In this document: piece after piece, positions 45,643 to 53,954 of the stretch
How the letters are laid out: each line of letters starts with the position of its first letter
Numbering within the stretch: position 1 is the stretch's first letter
Assembly: GCF_021404405.1 (NCBI RefSeq)
Contig: NZ_JABFTV010000003.1
Coordinates: 186,001 to 250,000, forward strand
Origin: Billgrantia aerodenitrificans
GTDB lineage: Bacteria > Pseudomonadota > Gammaproteobacteria > Pseudomonadales > Halomonadaceae
Reading direction: 5' to 3'
Length of the DNA: 64,000 bases
Program-made: the position numbers and the translations under genes
Notes under the pieces: model-generated
Database searches by the model: none
What the model was told of the DNA's origin: nothing
Seen by the model: only the letters and a program-made list of their open reading frames with translations

Positions 45643-46482
45643 CTAAGGGGTCTCTGACGCGTCGGCGGCGCCGAGCAACGAGCGAGAGAAGTCGTCCAGG
45701 GCCCGGGCGAAGGCCTCGGGGGCGTCGATATAGCTGGCGTGACCGGCCCGCGGGATGCCGCCATAGGGCGCCCCCAAGCGGACGGCCAGGGCGTGGGCAT
45801 CCTCGGGCGGAGTGATACGATCCTCGTCGCCACATACCACCAGGGTCGGTACCTCCGGTGTCGCCGGCAGGTAGCGGGCCAGGGTGTCATTGGCAAGCAT
45901 CCAGCCGGCCTGGGCGAAGCCCGCCACATGGAGCTTTTGCATCTCCGCCTCGACCCGGGCGATGTCCGTCGTGTCGGCGCCCTCGCGCAGCAGCCGCGGC
46001 GCCCTGGCCCGGGCGTAGGCGGCATGGCCCTGAGCCTCAAGCTGGGTCCAGCGGCTGCGATAGACCTCGTCGCGCTTGGCCGCCTCGGCATCGCCGTAGC
46101 CCTGGGCCGGATCGGCCAGCACCACCCCGGCCAAGCGCCCCGGATGGGCAGCCAGGTAGGCGGAGGCCATCATGGCGCCCAGGGAGTGACCCACCAGCAC
46201 GCAACGCTCGATGCCAAGCGCTGCCAGCCAGGTTTCCAGGCGTGCGGCATAGTCGGCAGCGGTGGGAGCCTCACCCGCCAGGGGCTGGCTGTCGCCATAG
46301 CCCGGGGCATCCCAGGCCAGCAGACGATAGCCAGGCAGCTGCTCGGCGAGCTTCGCCCAGGAGCCGGCGCCGGAGCTGATACCGTGCAGCAGCACCAGCG
46401 TCGGGGCCTTGCCCGACGCCCCATGGCTCCGCTCCAGGTAGCACTGCACAGCGCCGTCCAACTGCAGGCGTTTGGCATCCAC
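45643..46482 (-). CDS. Alpha/beta hydrolase, meta-cleavage-product hydrolase type
   Basis: The 279-residue protein shows the oxyanion His-Gly in TLVLLHGISSGAGSW, the nucleophile Ser in VLVGHSLGAMMASAY, Asp in VVCGDEDRITPPEDA and His in RAGHASYIDAPEAF. This is the triad of C-C bond hydrolases acting on ring-cleavage products and of many esterases. The start is the GTG at 46482 with AAGGAGG 5-6 bp upstream. It is 11 bp after the cupin. The extradiol-type dioxygenase nearby makes a meta-cleavage product hydrolase plausible. Confidence 0.87.
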   Translation of the reverse strand: MDAKRLQLDGAVQCYLERSHGASGKAPTLVLLHGISSGAGSWAKLAEQLPGYRLLAWDAPGYGDSQPLAGEAPTAADYAARLETWLAALGIERCVLVGHSLGAMMASAYLAAHPGRLAGVVLADPAQGYGDAEAAKRDEVYRSRWTQLEAQGHAAYARARAPRLLREGADTTDIARVEAEMQKLHVAGFAQAGWMLANDTLARYLPATPEVPTLVVCGDEDRITPPEDAHALAVRLGAPYGGIPRAGHASYIDAPEAFARALDDFSRSLLGAADASETP

Positions 46483-46493
46483 GGCCGACCTCC

Positions 46494-47015
46494 TTAGTTG
46501 CGTTTGACCTTGGACAGAGGATGATCCTCCGGGTAGGTGGGGATCTGCGGCTTGTGCGTACCCAGCATCACGCACATCAGCGCCTCTTCCTCACCATGAT
46601 TGAACAAGCCCCGGTAGATGCGCGGCGGAATGGAAATCACATCGCGCTCCTCGAGCACGGTTTCCATATAGTCGTCGCCATCCTTGAGAAAGAGAGTGAT
46701 GGTGCCCTTGAGCACGAAGAAGACTTCTTCCACGTCGTCGTGCACGTGTAGAGGCCCTTCGCACTTGGCGGGCAATACCATGGTCGAGAAGGTAAAGTGC
46801 TCGGCGGGAATGGTATTGGTATCATCCTTGACCCCGGTGGCACCGGTGCCGATATAGCGCATCTGGGCACGGCGATACTTGGGGTCGTAATCGGCCTGGA
46901 ACTTCAGTGCATCCCAGTCGTACTTGCGCCCTTTGAAACGCGCAATACGCGTCTGCATCCACTCTTCGAAAGTGGTGCCTTCAGGCTTTTTCCATGTTTC
47001 CAGCATGACGTTCAT
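46494..47015 (-). CDS. Cupin-domain protein
   Basis: The 173-residue cytoplasmic protein has one cupin barrel with the metal motif GPLHVHDDVEEVFFVLKG (His90, His92 and a following Glu) and His140 in the second half (RGLFNHGEEEALMCVM). It may bind Fe or Zn; cupins include isomerases, dioxygenases and regulators. A GAGGA site precedes ATG 47015. It heads the hydrolase-SDR-AspDH-ALDH-ThDP operon and is therefore likely to be an enzyme of the same pathway. Confidence 0.86.
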   Translation of the reverse strand: MNVMLETWKKPEGTTFEEWMQTRIARFKGRKYDWDALKFQADYDPKYRRAQMRYIGTGATGVKDDTNTIPAEHFTFSTMVLPAKCEGPLHVHDDVEEVFFVLKGTITLFLKDGDDYMETVLEERDVISIPPRIYRGLFNHGEEEALMCVMLGTHKPQIPTYPEDHPLSKVKRN

Positions 47016-47149
47016 CGTGATTTCCTCTCTTCTTGGTCGCATTCCAGCTGCATCACAAGCGCTTTAAACTGCGCTTTCTGGGCAAATCGAGACAAGGCGA
47101 TCCCTGGACGCCGGTTTTGGGCATCTCGTGGGCACTTTTCCTTCGGTAT

Positions 47150-47176
47150 CGAACTCGCTTAAACGAACTCGTTAAA
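47150..47176. repeat. Tandem repeat upstream of the cupin operon
   Basis: CGAACTCGCTTAAA (47150-47163) is directly followed by CGAACTCGTTAAA (47164-47176), 135 bp before the cupin ATG. It is in the place of a regulator binding site for the operon. Confidence 0.5.
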
Positions 47177-47240
47177 CGGGAGGTGTCGTCGCGTTTATCT
47201 CAGACTTTATTATCTCTGTTTTCCTCTTGGCGATCGTTCA

Positions 47241-47257
47241 GGCGATGTTTTATCGCC
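47241..47257 (-). terminator. Short hairpin after the VOC dioxygenase gene
   Basis: GGCGAT/ATCGCC with a 5-nt loop lies 5 bp downstream of the VOC stop; a second GGCGAT (47229-47234) could form an alternative stem. There is no T run, so it is a weak terminator or attenuator before the cupin operon. Confidence 0.35.
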
Positions 47258-47262
47258 CCGGG

Positions 47263-48180
47263 TCATGCCTCGGCTTTCTTTTGCCGACGAGTCTCGGCAT
47301 CGATTCCACCTTCCACGGCCCACTCGGTGAAAGATTCCAGCGAGTGCTGCATCTCACGCGGCTCCCAAGCTTCGGTGAGGTAGTCCTCATTGGTGTAGTA
47401 CTCGAAGGCTCCACCCAGGGGGCTATTGACGTACCAGAAATAGGCCGAGGAGATCGGGTGCCGCCCCGGCCCCAGGAACGTGCTCCACTGCTTGCGGTTC
47501 ATGGCCAGACCGCCGCCGATCACCTCGTGAATGTCGCGCACGGTGAAGGCCACATGATTGAGGCCGGCGCCACGGTGGGGCAGCTTGAGCAGGAAGAGAT
47601 TGTGATGCCCGCCGCGGGCCTGCATACGCAGAAAGACGGCACGGTCGGTGTAGCGATCGGAGACGGCGAAGCCCAACCTGTCACGGTAGAACGCCTCAGT
47701 GGCCTCGAGATCGTCGACGAAGAACACCGCATGACCGATGCCAACCGGGGTCGCCCGCTCGTAGACCGGACTCGGTTGGTCGACACGGCGCATGTCGCCG
47801 TACTGGTTGATCGGGGTAACGTCGAGCTCGACCTCACGCAGGGAGTCGACGCGGATGGCCACTGTCATTCCATTGGGATCCTGACACTCGATATGATCGC
47901 CGCGATCCACGAAGCCGGGCTGGTCGGCGAGCCGTGTCTTCAGTGCCTCCAAGGCCGCAGAGTCGGCGGCTCCCCAGGTCATGCGGCGCAGGGTCGATCC
48001 CGACTCGAAGGCCGGCGGCAGCGCAGGGTCGTCAATCGGCGCCAGGTTCAGGCGTGCGCCATTGAGGGTTTCAAAAGCCGTATCGCTCACCTGCGACAAT
48101 CCGAAATCGGTCACGAACCGCTTGCCGACCTCCAGATCCTCGACGCCGAAATCCAGGGCTTCGATACCAACGATGCTCAT
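47263..48180 (-). CDS. VOC-family extradiol ring-cleavage dioxygenase-like protein
   Basis: The 305-residue protein has two VOC domain halves as in type I extradiol dioxygenases. The 2-His-1-carboxylate iron site is visible as His150 (GIGHAVFFV), His209 (GLNHVAFTV) and Glu260 (GGAFEYYTNED). In the family this iron centre cleaves catechol-like rings next to the hydroxyl pair. It follows the IclR gene by 96 bp on the same strand. The cupin-led operon 247 bp downstream carries the meta-cleavage hydrolase and dehydrogenase that would follow in such a pathway. Confidence 0.87.
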   Translation of the reverse strand: MSIVGIEALDFGVEDLEVGKRFVTDFGLSQVSDTAFETLNGARLNLAPIDDPALPPAFESGSTLRRMTWGAADSAALEALKTRLADQPGFVDRGDHIECQDPNGMTVAIRVDSLREVELDVTPINQYGDMRRVDQPSPVYERATPVGIGHAVFFVDDLEATEAFYRDRLGFAVSDRYTDRAVFLRMQARGGHHNLFLLKLPHRGAGLNHVAFTVRDIHEVIGGGLAMNRKQWSTFLGPGRHPISSAYFWYVNSPLGGAFEYYTNEDYLTEAWEPREMQHSLESFTEWAVEGGIDAETRRQKKAEA

Positions 48181-48276
48181 GTCTCACTCCTGCGTCTACG
48201 GGACGCCGTTGTCTGCTGCTGGGCCCACACAGAAAGGCGGGGGCATGCCTGCCGGCAGTGCCGGCTTTAACCAGGG

Positions 48277-49077
48277 CTAGGTGCCCTGGCGCTCGGTGGT
48301 GCTGCGGTAGCCAAGCAGCCCGGAGATCGTCTCTGCCGCGCCCTCCACCGAACTGCGTAACCGTTCACGCTCATCGGCCGGGATCTCATGCACCGGCACC
48401 ATGATGCTCACTACCGCATCGATATCCCCATCGGCGTTGTAGATGGGGTACACGATGGAGGAGATGCCAAGCTGGAAGAAGGATTCGGCGATCACATAGC
48501 CACGGCTACGATCCTCCTGAACCAGTCTCCACAATGCCTCCCGGCTGGCCGGTGCCCCCGGTTGGGTATCGGGCAACGCCTCGTCGGGATAGAGCTCCTC
48601 GAACTCCGCTCGGCTCAGGCCGGTCAGCAGCATGCGCCCCAGGGAGGTACGGTGCACCGGCAGTCGGGTGCCGACGCTGACGCGTCGAATGGTGGCGTTG
48701 GCGGCACTGACCCTGGCCACATAGATGACGTCCTGGCCATCGCGAATGGCGATATGGCTAGAGCAGCCGGTGGCATCGCGCAGCGACTCGATCACCGGCT
48801 GGCCCACCTGGACTACGTCCAGGGAGGCGACGTACTCGAAACCCAAACGCAACACGTTGACCCCCAGGGAGTAGAGCCCCGTGGTGGGATGACGCCGCAG
48901 AAACCCCATGTACTCGAGGGTCTGGATCGCCCGGTAGGCAGTGGCCTTGGGAATGTCCACTCGCTTGGCGATCTCGGCGAAGCTCATCTCGCGATGGCTA
49001 CGGCTCAGCTCCATCAAGATGGTCAGGCCGCGCTCCAGGCCGGGAATCAGATATTTACGTGCATCTTTGTCATTCAT
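48277..49077 (-). CDS. IclR-family transcriptional regulator of the supercluster
   Basis: The 266-residue protein has a winged helix (LIPGLERGLTILMELSRSHR and VDIPKATAYRAIQTLEYMGF) and an effector domain (ATIRRVSVGTRLPVHRTSLG, then SSIVYPIYNADGDIDAVVSI). It begins about 120 bp after a strong promoter that carries the 26-bp element shared with two other operons, so autoregulation and control of the whole cluster are inferred. The effector is likely a pathway aromatic. Confidence 0.92.
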   Translation of the reverse strand: MNDKDARKYLIPGLERGLTILMELSRSHREMSFAEIAKRVDIPKATAYRAIQTLEYMGFLRRHPTTGLYSLGVNVLRLGFEYVASLDVVQVGQPVIESLRDATGCSSHIAIRDGQDVIYVARVSAANATIRRVSVGTRLPVHRTSLGRMLLTGLSRAEFEELYPDEALPDTQPGAPASREALWRLVQEDRSRGYVIAESFFQLGISSIVYPIYNADGDIDAVVSIMVPVHEIPADERERLRSSVEGAAETISGLLGYRSTTERQGT

Positions 49078-49195
49078 AGGGCGTCCTCTCCGGTGTGGGT
49101 CGTTCCAGGCTTCAGCATACCCCTGCCTATGCCCATCAGCATTCCATCGCGATTGTCAGGGCTCGACCCTGGGAGAGCAATGCTTCTCTTTTAAT

Positions 49196-49256
49196 ATATG
49201 AAACTAGATTTCTTATTTGATACGATCAAGATAGGCACTCCTCCAGAGCTTGTCAA
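49196..49256 (-). promoter_or_regulatory. Promoter and shared 26-bp element, copy A (IclR-VOC operon)
   Basis: On the minus strand TTGACA (49256-49251), a 17-bp spacer and TATCTT (49233-49228) form a promoter. The element ATATGAAAC-N4-TTTCTTATTTGAT (49196-49221, plus-strand reading) starts 6 bp past the -10, so it covers the transcription start. The IclR ATG is at 49077. Confidence 0.8.
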
Positions 49257-49343
49257 GGACCTATTTCTCTCTGAAGAAACAAACCTAACTTACTGATATT
49301 TAATAATTAAAAAGTAAGGAAAATGCGATGAGTCCGGCACCAT

Positions 49344-50912
49344 TCAAGCGCGTGCGGTCGCCACCAGGCTGCGGTCGCGCAGGGCAACGAGCCGTTGTCC
49401 CAGGCGATGCTGCAACTCGAGTCTGGTCTCGCGGCAAACCGGGTCGTCCCAACGGTTGTCGAGTTCGTCGGGATCGGTCTCGAGATCGTAGAGCTCGCCA
49501 CCCTCATGCCCCTCGAAGAGGCTCAGCCGCCAGCGCTCGGTGACTAGGCTGACGATGCTGGAACACGCCTCGCTATCGCGAAATACCTGAATGCCGGGGT
49601 CTTCCACCAGAACGTCCGCCGCCGGCATCGTGCCGAACAGGTCCTGGCCTTGCATGCCGATCGGGACACGCAAACCAGCCCGCTGCAGCAACGTCGGCGC
49701 CAGATCGATGGCACTGCCCAGACGCGTGGAGACACCCCGCCTCTTCGCATCCTGTGGGTCGTGCCAGATCAACGGCACCCGCAGCACGCTCTGAAAGTGA
49801 AGGCCCATCTTCAGCATGTAGCCGTGATCGCCCATGTAATCGCCGTGATCGGAAGTGAAGGCCACCACGGTGTCGTCGGCGAGGCCCTGTGCCGCCAGAG
49901 CGGCCAGCACCTCACCCACGGCATCGTCGACCATGCTGATGCTGCCGTAGTTCAGGGCGATGATCTCCCGCGCCTGGCGCTCGCTCACCGCGAAAGGCCA
50001 GTGGCTCTCGGGATCCTCACTGCCCCAGCGATAAGCCTCCAGGGCCGGAGCGGGGATGCCTCGTATCGCCTTCACCGGATGATGGAAGGAATTCGGCAGC
50101 TCGACTTCGTCGGGGTCGTACAAGGACCAGTAACGCCCCGGCGGGGTAAAGGGGTGATGGGGGTCGGGAAAGGAGACCACCAGCACGAAGGGGGTCTGGG
50201 CGTCCTGCGCGGCCAGGAAGTCGCAAGCCTGCACTTTCACGTATGTGGTCGGATAGAGCGCCTCGGGCACTGCCGTGCGCCAGCACTGGGGCGCCGTAAC
50301 GCTAGACGGCAGAGCATTGGCAGGCCCTCGCAGCGACGCTGGGTCAGGATGTCGCTCGCGAAGCCAGGCGGTGTAGTGACCGTCCACCAGATCACCATGG
50401 CCGATACACAACCGCACGTGCTCGAAGCCATAGTAGGGCGTCGGGAGAGATAGGCCGGGCTGCTCAACCCAGCGGCGACGCACCTCCCAGCCATAGTCGG
50501 GTCCTTCGCGCTGGTGGCGTCGAGCCAGGGTCGTTTCCGCCGGCGGTGCCTCGCCCACTCCTCCCAGGGTACGGGGCGGCGCCGGGATGTCCGTGACGTT
50601 CTGGAAGTGAGCCTTGCCGACATAACCGGTACGGTAACCGGCCTGACGCAGCACCTCGGCGAAGGTGAGGCTGTCGAGCCCCAGGGGGATGCCGTTCTGG
50701 CGCACCCCGTTGACCGAAGGCATCTGCCCGGTGACCAGCGCCGCCCGGTTGGGCTGGCATATTGGCGTGGCCACGTGGAAGCGGGTGAAGTGCACCCCAC
50801 GTGACGACAGGGCGTCGAGATGCGGCGTTCGCAGCGTCGGGTTACCGTAGCAGCCTAGATGGTCGGCACGCTGCTGGTCGGTGATGAAGAGCACGAAATT
50901 GGGACGTCGCAT
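49344..50912 (-). CDS. Sulfatase (cytoplasmic, arylsulfatase/choline-sulfatase-like)
   Basis: The 522-residue protein is a type I sulfatase: RPNFVLFITDQQRADHLGCY (metal Asp12) and the modification motif PICQPNRAALVTG, where Cys52 would become formylglycine with Arg56. SFPDPHHPF and FTSDHGDYMGDHGYMLKM carry further metal ligands. The Gln and Asn inside the CxPxR core differ from the most common CSPSR. There is no signal peptide, so it should act in the cytoplasm on a sulfate ester imported by the TRAP system encoded just upstream (21-bp gap). It is the last gene of that operon. Phosphonate monoester hydrolases are a close alternative. Confidence 0.88.
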   Translation of the reverse strand: MRRPNFVLFITDQQRADHLGCYGNPTLRTPHLDALSSRGVHFTRFHVATPICQPNRAALVTGQMPSVNGVRQNGIPLGLDSLTFAEVLRQAGYRTGYVGKAHFQNVTDIPAPPRTLGGVGEAPPAETTLARRHQREGPDYGWEVRRRWVEQPGLSLPTPYYGFEHVRLCIGHGDLVDGHYTAWLRERHPDPASLRGPANALPSSVTAPQCWRTAVPEALYPTTYVKVQACDFLAAQDAQTPFVLVVSFPDPHHPFTPPGRYWSLYDPDEVELPNSFHHPVKAIRGIPAPALEAYRWGSEDPESHWPFAVSERQAREIIALNYGSISMVDDAVGEVLAALAAQGLADDTVVAFTSDHGDYMGDHGYMLKMGLHFQSVLRVPLIWHDPQDAKRRGVSTRLGSAIDLAPTLLQRAGLRVPIGMQGQDLFGTMPAADVLVEDPGIQVFRDSEACSSIVSLVTERWRLSLFEGHEGGELYDLETDPDELDNRWDDPVCRETRLELQHRLGQRLVALRDRSLVATARA

Positions 50913-50933
50913 GACAATTCCTCTCCTGGGCAT

Positions 50934-52250
50934 TTAGCCGAACATCCAGCTCACCGGCCCGGTGACGATCTGCGGGAAGGCGAAGATGATGCCGATTGCC
51001 AGGAAGTCGCAAATCAGGAAGGGAATGGCGGCCTTGTAGATGCTGCCCATGGTGGTGCCCTCCGGCGCCACCGCCTTCATCACGAACAGCGCCGCGCCCA
51101 GCGGAGGCGAGGTGGAGCCGGTCTCGATGGCGAGCAGGAAGAGCACTGCGAACCAGATTGTGTCGAAGCCGAGTTGATCCACTACCGGCACGAAGATCGG
51201 CAGCGTAATCAGCATGATCGGCAGCGGCCCCATGAACATGCCGAGCAGCACCACGGTGAAGACCATGGCCAGCACGATCATGTGGTCGTTGACCGGCAGG
51301 TTCATCACCGCATCCATCAACCCGAAGGTGGTACCGGTAAAGGCCAGCAGTTGGCTGAAAGCCACCGCGCCGGCAACGATCAGCAGTACCATCACCGAGA
51401 TGTTGGCGCTCTCGAACATCGAGCGGGAGAAGTTATCCACCGTCAGGCGGCGCTTGAACAGGGCCAGCAGGATGGTGGCCACCGCCCCGGAGGCGGCTGC
51501 CTCGGTGGGCGTGGCCAGGCCGAGGAAGATCACCCCGACCACGGCAAAGACGATGAACCCGATGGGCAAGATATTACGGATACCCGCGGTGACCTTGGCC
51601 TTGAGAGGCGTAGGCGCCACGTCGAAGGAGGGCGCCACGTCGGGCTGGAGGGTGCAGCGCGCCCAGATATAGACAGCATAGAGCACTGCCATCAGCAGCC
51701 CGGGAACGATGATGGCGATCAGCAGTCGGCCGATCGATATCTCCGCCACCACGCCCAAGACCACCGCCAGCGCGCTGGGTGGAATCATGATGGCCAGCCC
51801 CGCAGAGCCAATGATGGGTCCCAGTGACATGGCCTTCTTGTAGCCGCGCTTTTCCATTTCCGGGGTCAGGCTAGAGCCCAGCAGCGCGATGGAACCCATG
51901 CTGTTGCCGGTGAGGGTGGAGAAGAGCACGCCGCCACCCACCGCCATGTAGGCCAGCCGACCGCGCAGCCGACCGAACCACTTGTCAAGGGTATCCATCA
52001 GGTCGTTGGCGATGCCGGAGCGAAACATCACTTCACCCATGATCATGAACATGGCGATGGGGACCAGGGTGAAGCTGGTCAGCGCATCGGTGGTATTGAT
52101 CACCAGCTGTTCTATACCCGAAGTGCCGCCGAGAAACAGATAGGCCCCCACCAGGTTGACCGCCAAGAAGGAAAAGGCCACCGGCAAGCCCAGCATCATC
52201 AACGTCAGCAGGGCACCGAGAATGAGCGATAGCGTCAGCCACCATTCCAT
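50934..52250 (-). CDS. TRAP transporter large permease (DctM-type), second system
   Basis: The 438-residue inner-membrane protein has VPIAMFMIMGEVMFRSGIAN, then LFSTLTGNSMGSIALLGSSL, LAIMIPPSALAVVLGVVAEI and GLATPTEAAASGAVATILL, the standard TRAP large-subunit segments. GGAG precedes the ATG. It lies between dctQ (24-bp gap) and the sulfatase. Import of the substrate of the monooxygenase-sulfatase operon is inferred. Confidence 0.94.
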   Translation of the reverse strand: MEWWLTLSLILGALLTLMMLGLPVAFSFLAVNLVGAYLFLGGTSGIEQLVINTTDALTSFTLVPIAMFMIMGEVMFRSGIANDLMDTLDKWFGRLRGRLAYMAVGGGVLFSTLTGNSMGSIALLGSSLTPEMEKRGYKKAMSLGPIIGSAGLAIMIPPSALAVVLGVVAEISIGRLLIAIIVPGLLMAVLYAVYIWARCTLQPDVAPSFDVAPTPLKAKVTAGIRNILPIGFIVFAVVGVIFLGLATPTEAAASGAVATILLALFKRRLTVDNFSRSMFESANISVMVLLIVAGAVAFSQLLAFTGTTFGLMDAVMNLPVNDHMIVLAMVFTVVLLGMFMGPLPIMLITLPIFVPVVDQLGFDTIWFAVLFLLAIETGSTSPPLGAALFVMKAVAPEGTTMGSIYKAAIPFLICDFLAIGIIFAFPQIVTGPVSWMFG

Positions 52251-52274
52251 AACTATCTCCAGAGTGGGGCGAGG

Positions 52275-52787
52275 TCAGCGCTTCAGGCAGGCCAGCGCCT
52301 GGGCCACGAACTGAATGGCGACCAGGAACATGCCGAGCGGAAAGACCCAGGTGAGCAGATAACTGTGGGGCGCCAGAACGGTGGTCTCGCGGGTACCGAA
52401 CTGATACTGGTCGAGCGTCACTGCCAGTCCGTACCAAGTCGCGTAGAAGCAGACCGCTGCACCCAACAGCGACATCGCGCACCCGAGCGGTACCCGCCAG
52501 CGCGGGTGCAGGTTCTCGGTGACGATGTCGATGGCCACATGGCGGTTCTTCTCCAGCAGGTAGGGCGCCCCGAGGAAGGTCATGTAGAGCAGCGCATAGC
52601 CACTTAGCTCCACCACCCAGAGCAACGACTTGCCGAACAACAGGCGCGACATGATCTCGGCGAAGACGGCGCCGGTAGCAGCCACCAGCACCACTGCGCT
52701 GATGACCGCCAGCAGGAAGTTCAGGCGGCTCAGGCCCCGCATCAGAAGGATAAGCAGGGACTTGCCGAGAGAATGTGGTTGGCGCAT
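52275..52787 (-). CDS. TRAP transporter small permease (DctQ-type), second system
   Basis: The 170-residue protein has four hydrophobic segments with VFAEIMSRLLFGKSLLWVVE and APYLLEKNRHVAIDIVTENL, typical of DctQ. ATG 52787 was chosen with GGTGG upstream; an in-frame extension adds 22 non-family residues. It lies 134 bp after dctP and 24 bp before dctM. Confidence 0.9.
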   Translation of the reverse strand: MRQPHSLGKSLLILLMRGLSRLNFLLAVISAVVLVAATGAVFAEIMSRLLFGKSLLWVVELSGYALLYMTFLGAPYLLEKNRHVAIDIVTENLHPRWRVPLGCAMSLLGAAVCFYATWYGLAVTLDQYQFGTRETTVLAPHSYLLTWVFPLGMFLVAIQFVAQALACLKR

Positions 52788-52921
52788 ATCGAACCACCTG
52801 AGAGTAAGGAAGTGCGTTGGATACGGCTTGTCTTGGGGATATGACCGTTGCATGGCGTATCGTCCGGAGGGGAGAGGCTCGATGCGCCCCGGCCCCGGGG
52901 CGCACTACCATGGAGAACGGT

Positions 52922-53902
52922 TCAGTCGACCAGCATGGCCCGCAGTTCGGCGGTCAGCTCATCGTTACCGATCTGGCCTGCCATATGCTCCCAGGCGGTG
53001 TCGATGGCCAGTTGCAGATAGCGGTCGGCTTCTTCGCTCTCCAGAGCGATCTCCTCGAAGCCGGCAGCTTCCACCTCGGCATAACCGGCGGCGATGACAT
53101 CGCCCCAACTGCGATCAAGCTCGGGGCCAAGGGTATGGCGCACGTAATCGGACAGCTCTTCACGCAGATCATCGGAAAGGCGCCCCAGGGCGCGGTCGCT
53201 GACCAGGATGCTGAAGCCGGCACGGTAGAAGGACGGGGTGAGGTAATAGTTGACCACGTCTTCGTACTGCTCGGCCCAGCCGAGGTTGCCCTGCATGAAA
53301 CCGTCGATGGCGCCGCGCTCAATGGCGGTATAGATCTCCCCGATGGGCAGTACCAGGCCATTGGCACCCAGTGCCTCGATAAACGGCAGGCCGGTGGGGA
53401 AGACCCGGATGCGCTTGCCGCGCAGATCATCCAGGCCATCGATACGGTTCTTGAAGAACAGGAAGAACTGCACGTCGGAGGCGGGAATCTCACCCAAATA
53501 GTTGAGGCCGCGCTCGGCGTGGATCTCAGTCATGCGGTCATAGAAGCCGCTCTCGAGAATCTCTTCGTAGTTCTTGAACGACAGGTTGGAGGTGGTGGAA
53601 GACGGTACCAGCCCGGAATAGTAGCTGGGGCTGAGCAGCGCCATGTCGATGGAGTTGTTGCGCACCGCATCGGCCAGACGGAATGGCGGCATCACTTCGG
53701 GGCCACCGCGCCAGTCAAGGAAGAGCCGCCCCTCGAATTCCTCGTTGACCGCGGCGATGAACTTCTCGAAGCCGGCGGAGACCGCCGCGGTCTTGGGAGT
53801 GAAAGTCACCACGTTGAAGCGAACTTCATCGGCAGCAACGGAGAGAGAGAGACCGGCCAGCATCAGGCCAGCGGCAAGCTTCGTCAGGGTAAAGGTTTTC
53901 AT
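52922..53902 (-). CDS. TRAP transporter substrate-binding protein (DctP-type), second system
   Basis: The 326-residue periplasmic protein has a signal peptide (MKTFTLTKLAAGLMLAGLSL, cleavage near VAA-DEV). The core shows SIDMALLSPSYYSGLVPSST, LDDLRGKRIRVFPTGLPFIE with the DctP Arg, and AIERGAIDGFMQGNLGWAEQ. It is distant from the two related binding proteins elsewhere in the window. It sits in an operon with FAD monooxygenase, permeases and sulfatase, so it should bind the aromatic or sulfated substrate. Confidence 0.92.
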   Translation of the reverse strand: MKTFTLTKLAAGLMLAGLSLSVAADEVRFNVVTFTPKTAAVSAGFEKFIAAVNEEFEGRLFLDWRGGPEVMPPFRLADAVRNNSIDMALLSPSYYSGLVPSSTTSNLSFKNYEEILESGFYDRMTEIHAERGLNYLGEIPASDVQFFLFFKNRIDGLDDLRGKRIRVFPTGLPFIEALGANGLVLPIGEIYTAIERGAIDGFMQGNLGWAEQYEDVVNYYLTPSFYRAGFSILVSDRALGRLSDDLREELSDYVRHTLGPELDRSWGDVIAAGYAEVEAAGFEEIALESEEADRYLQLAIDTAWEHMAGQIGNDELTAELRAMLVD

Positions 53903-53954
53903 GGCTGTTAAGCTCTTGTGGTTGTGATGGAGATCATTGATGGCGAAGGAAGGG

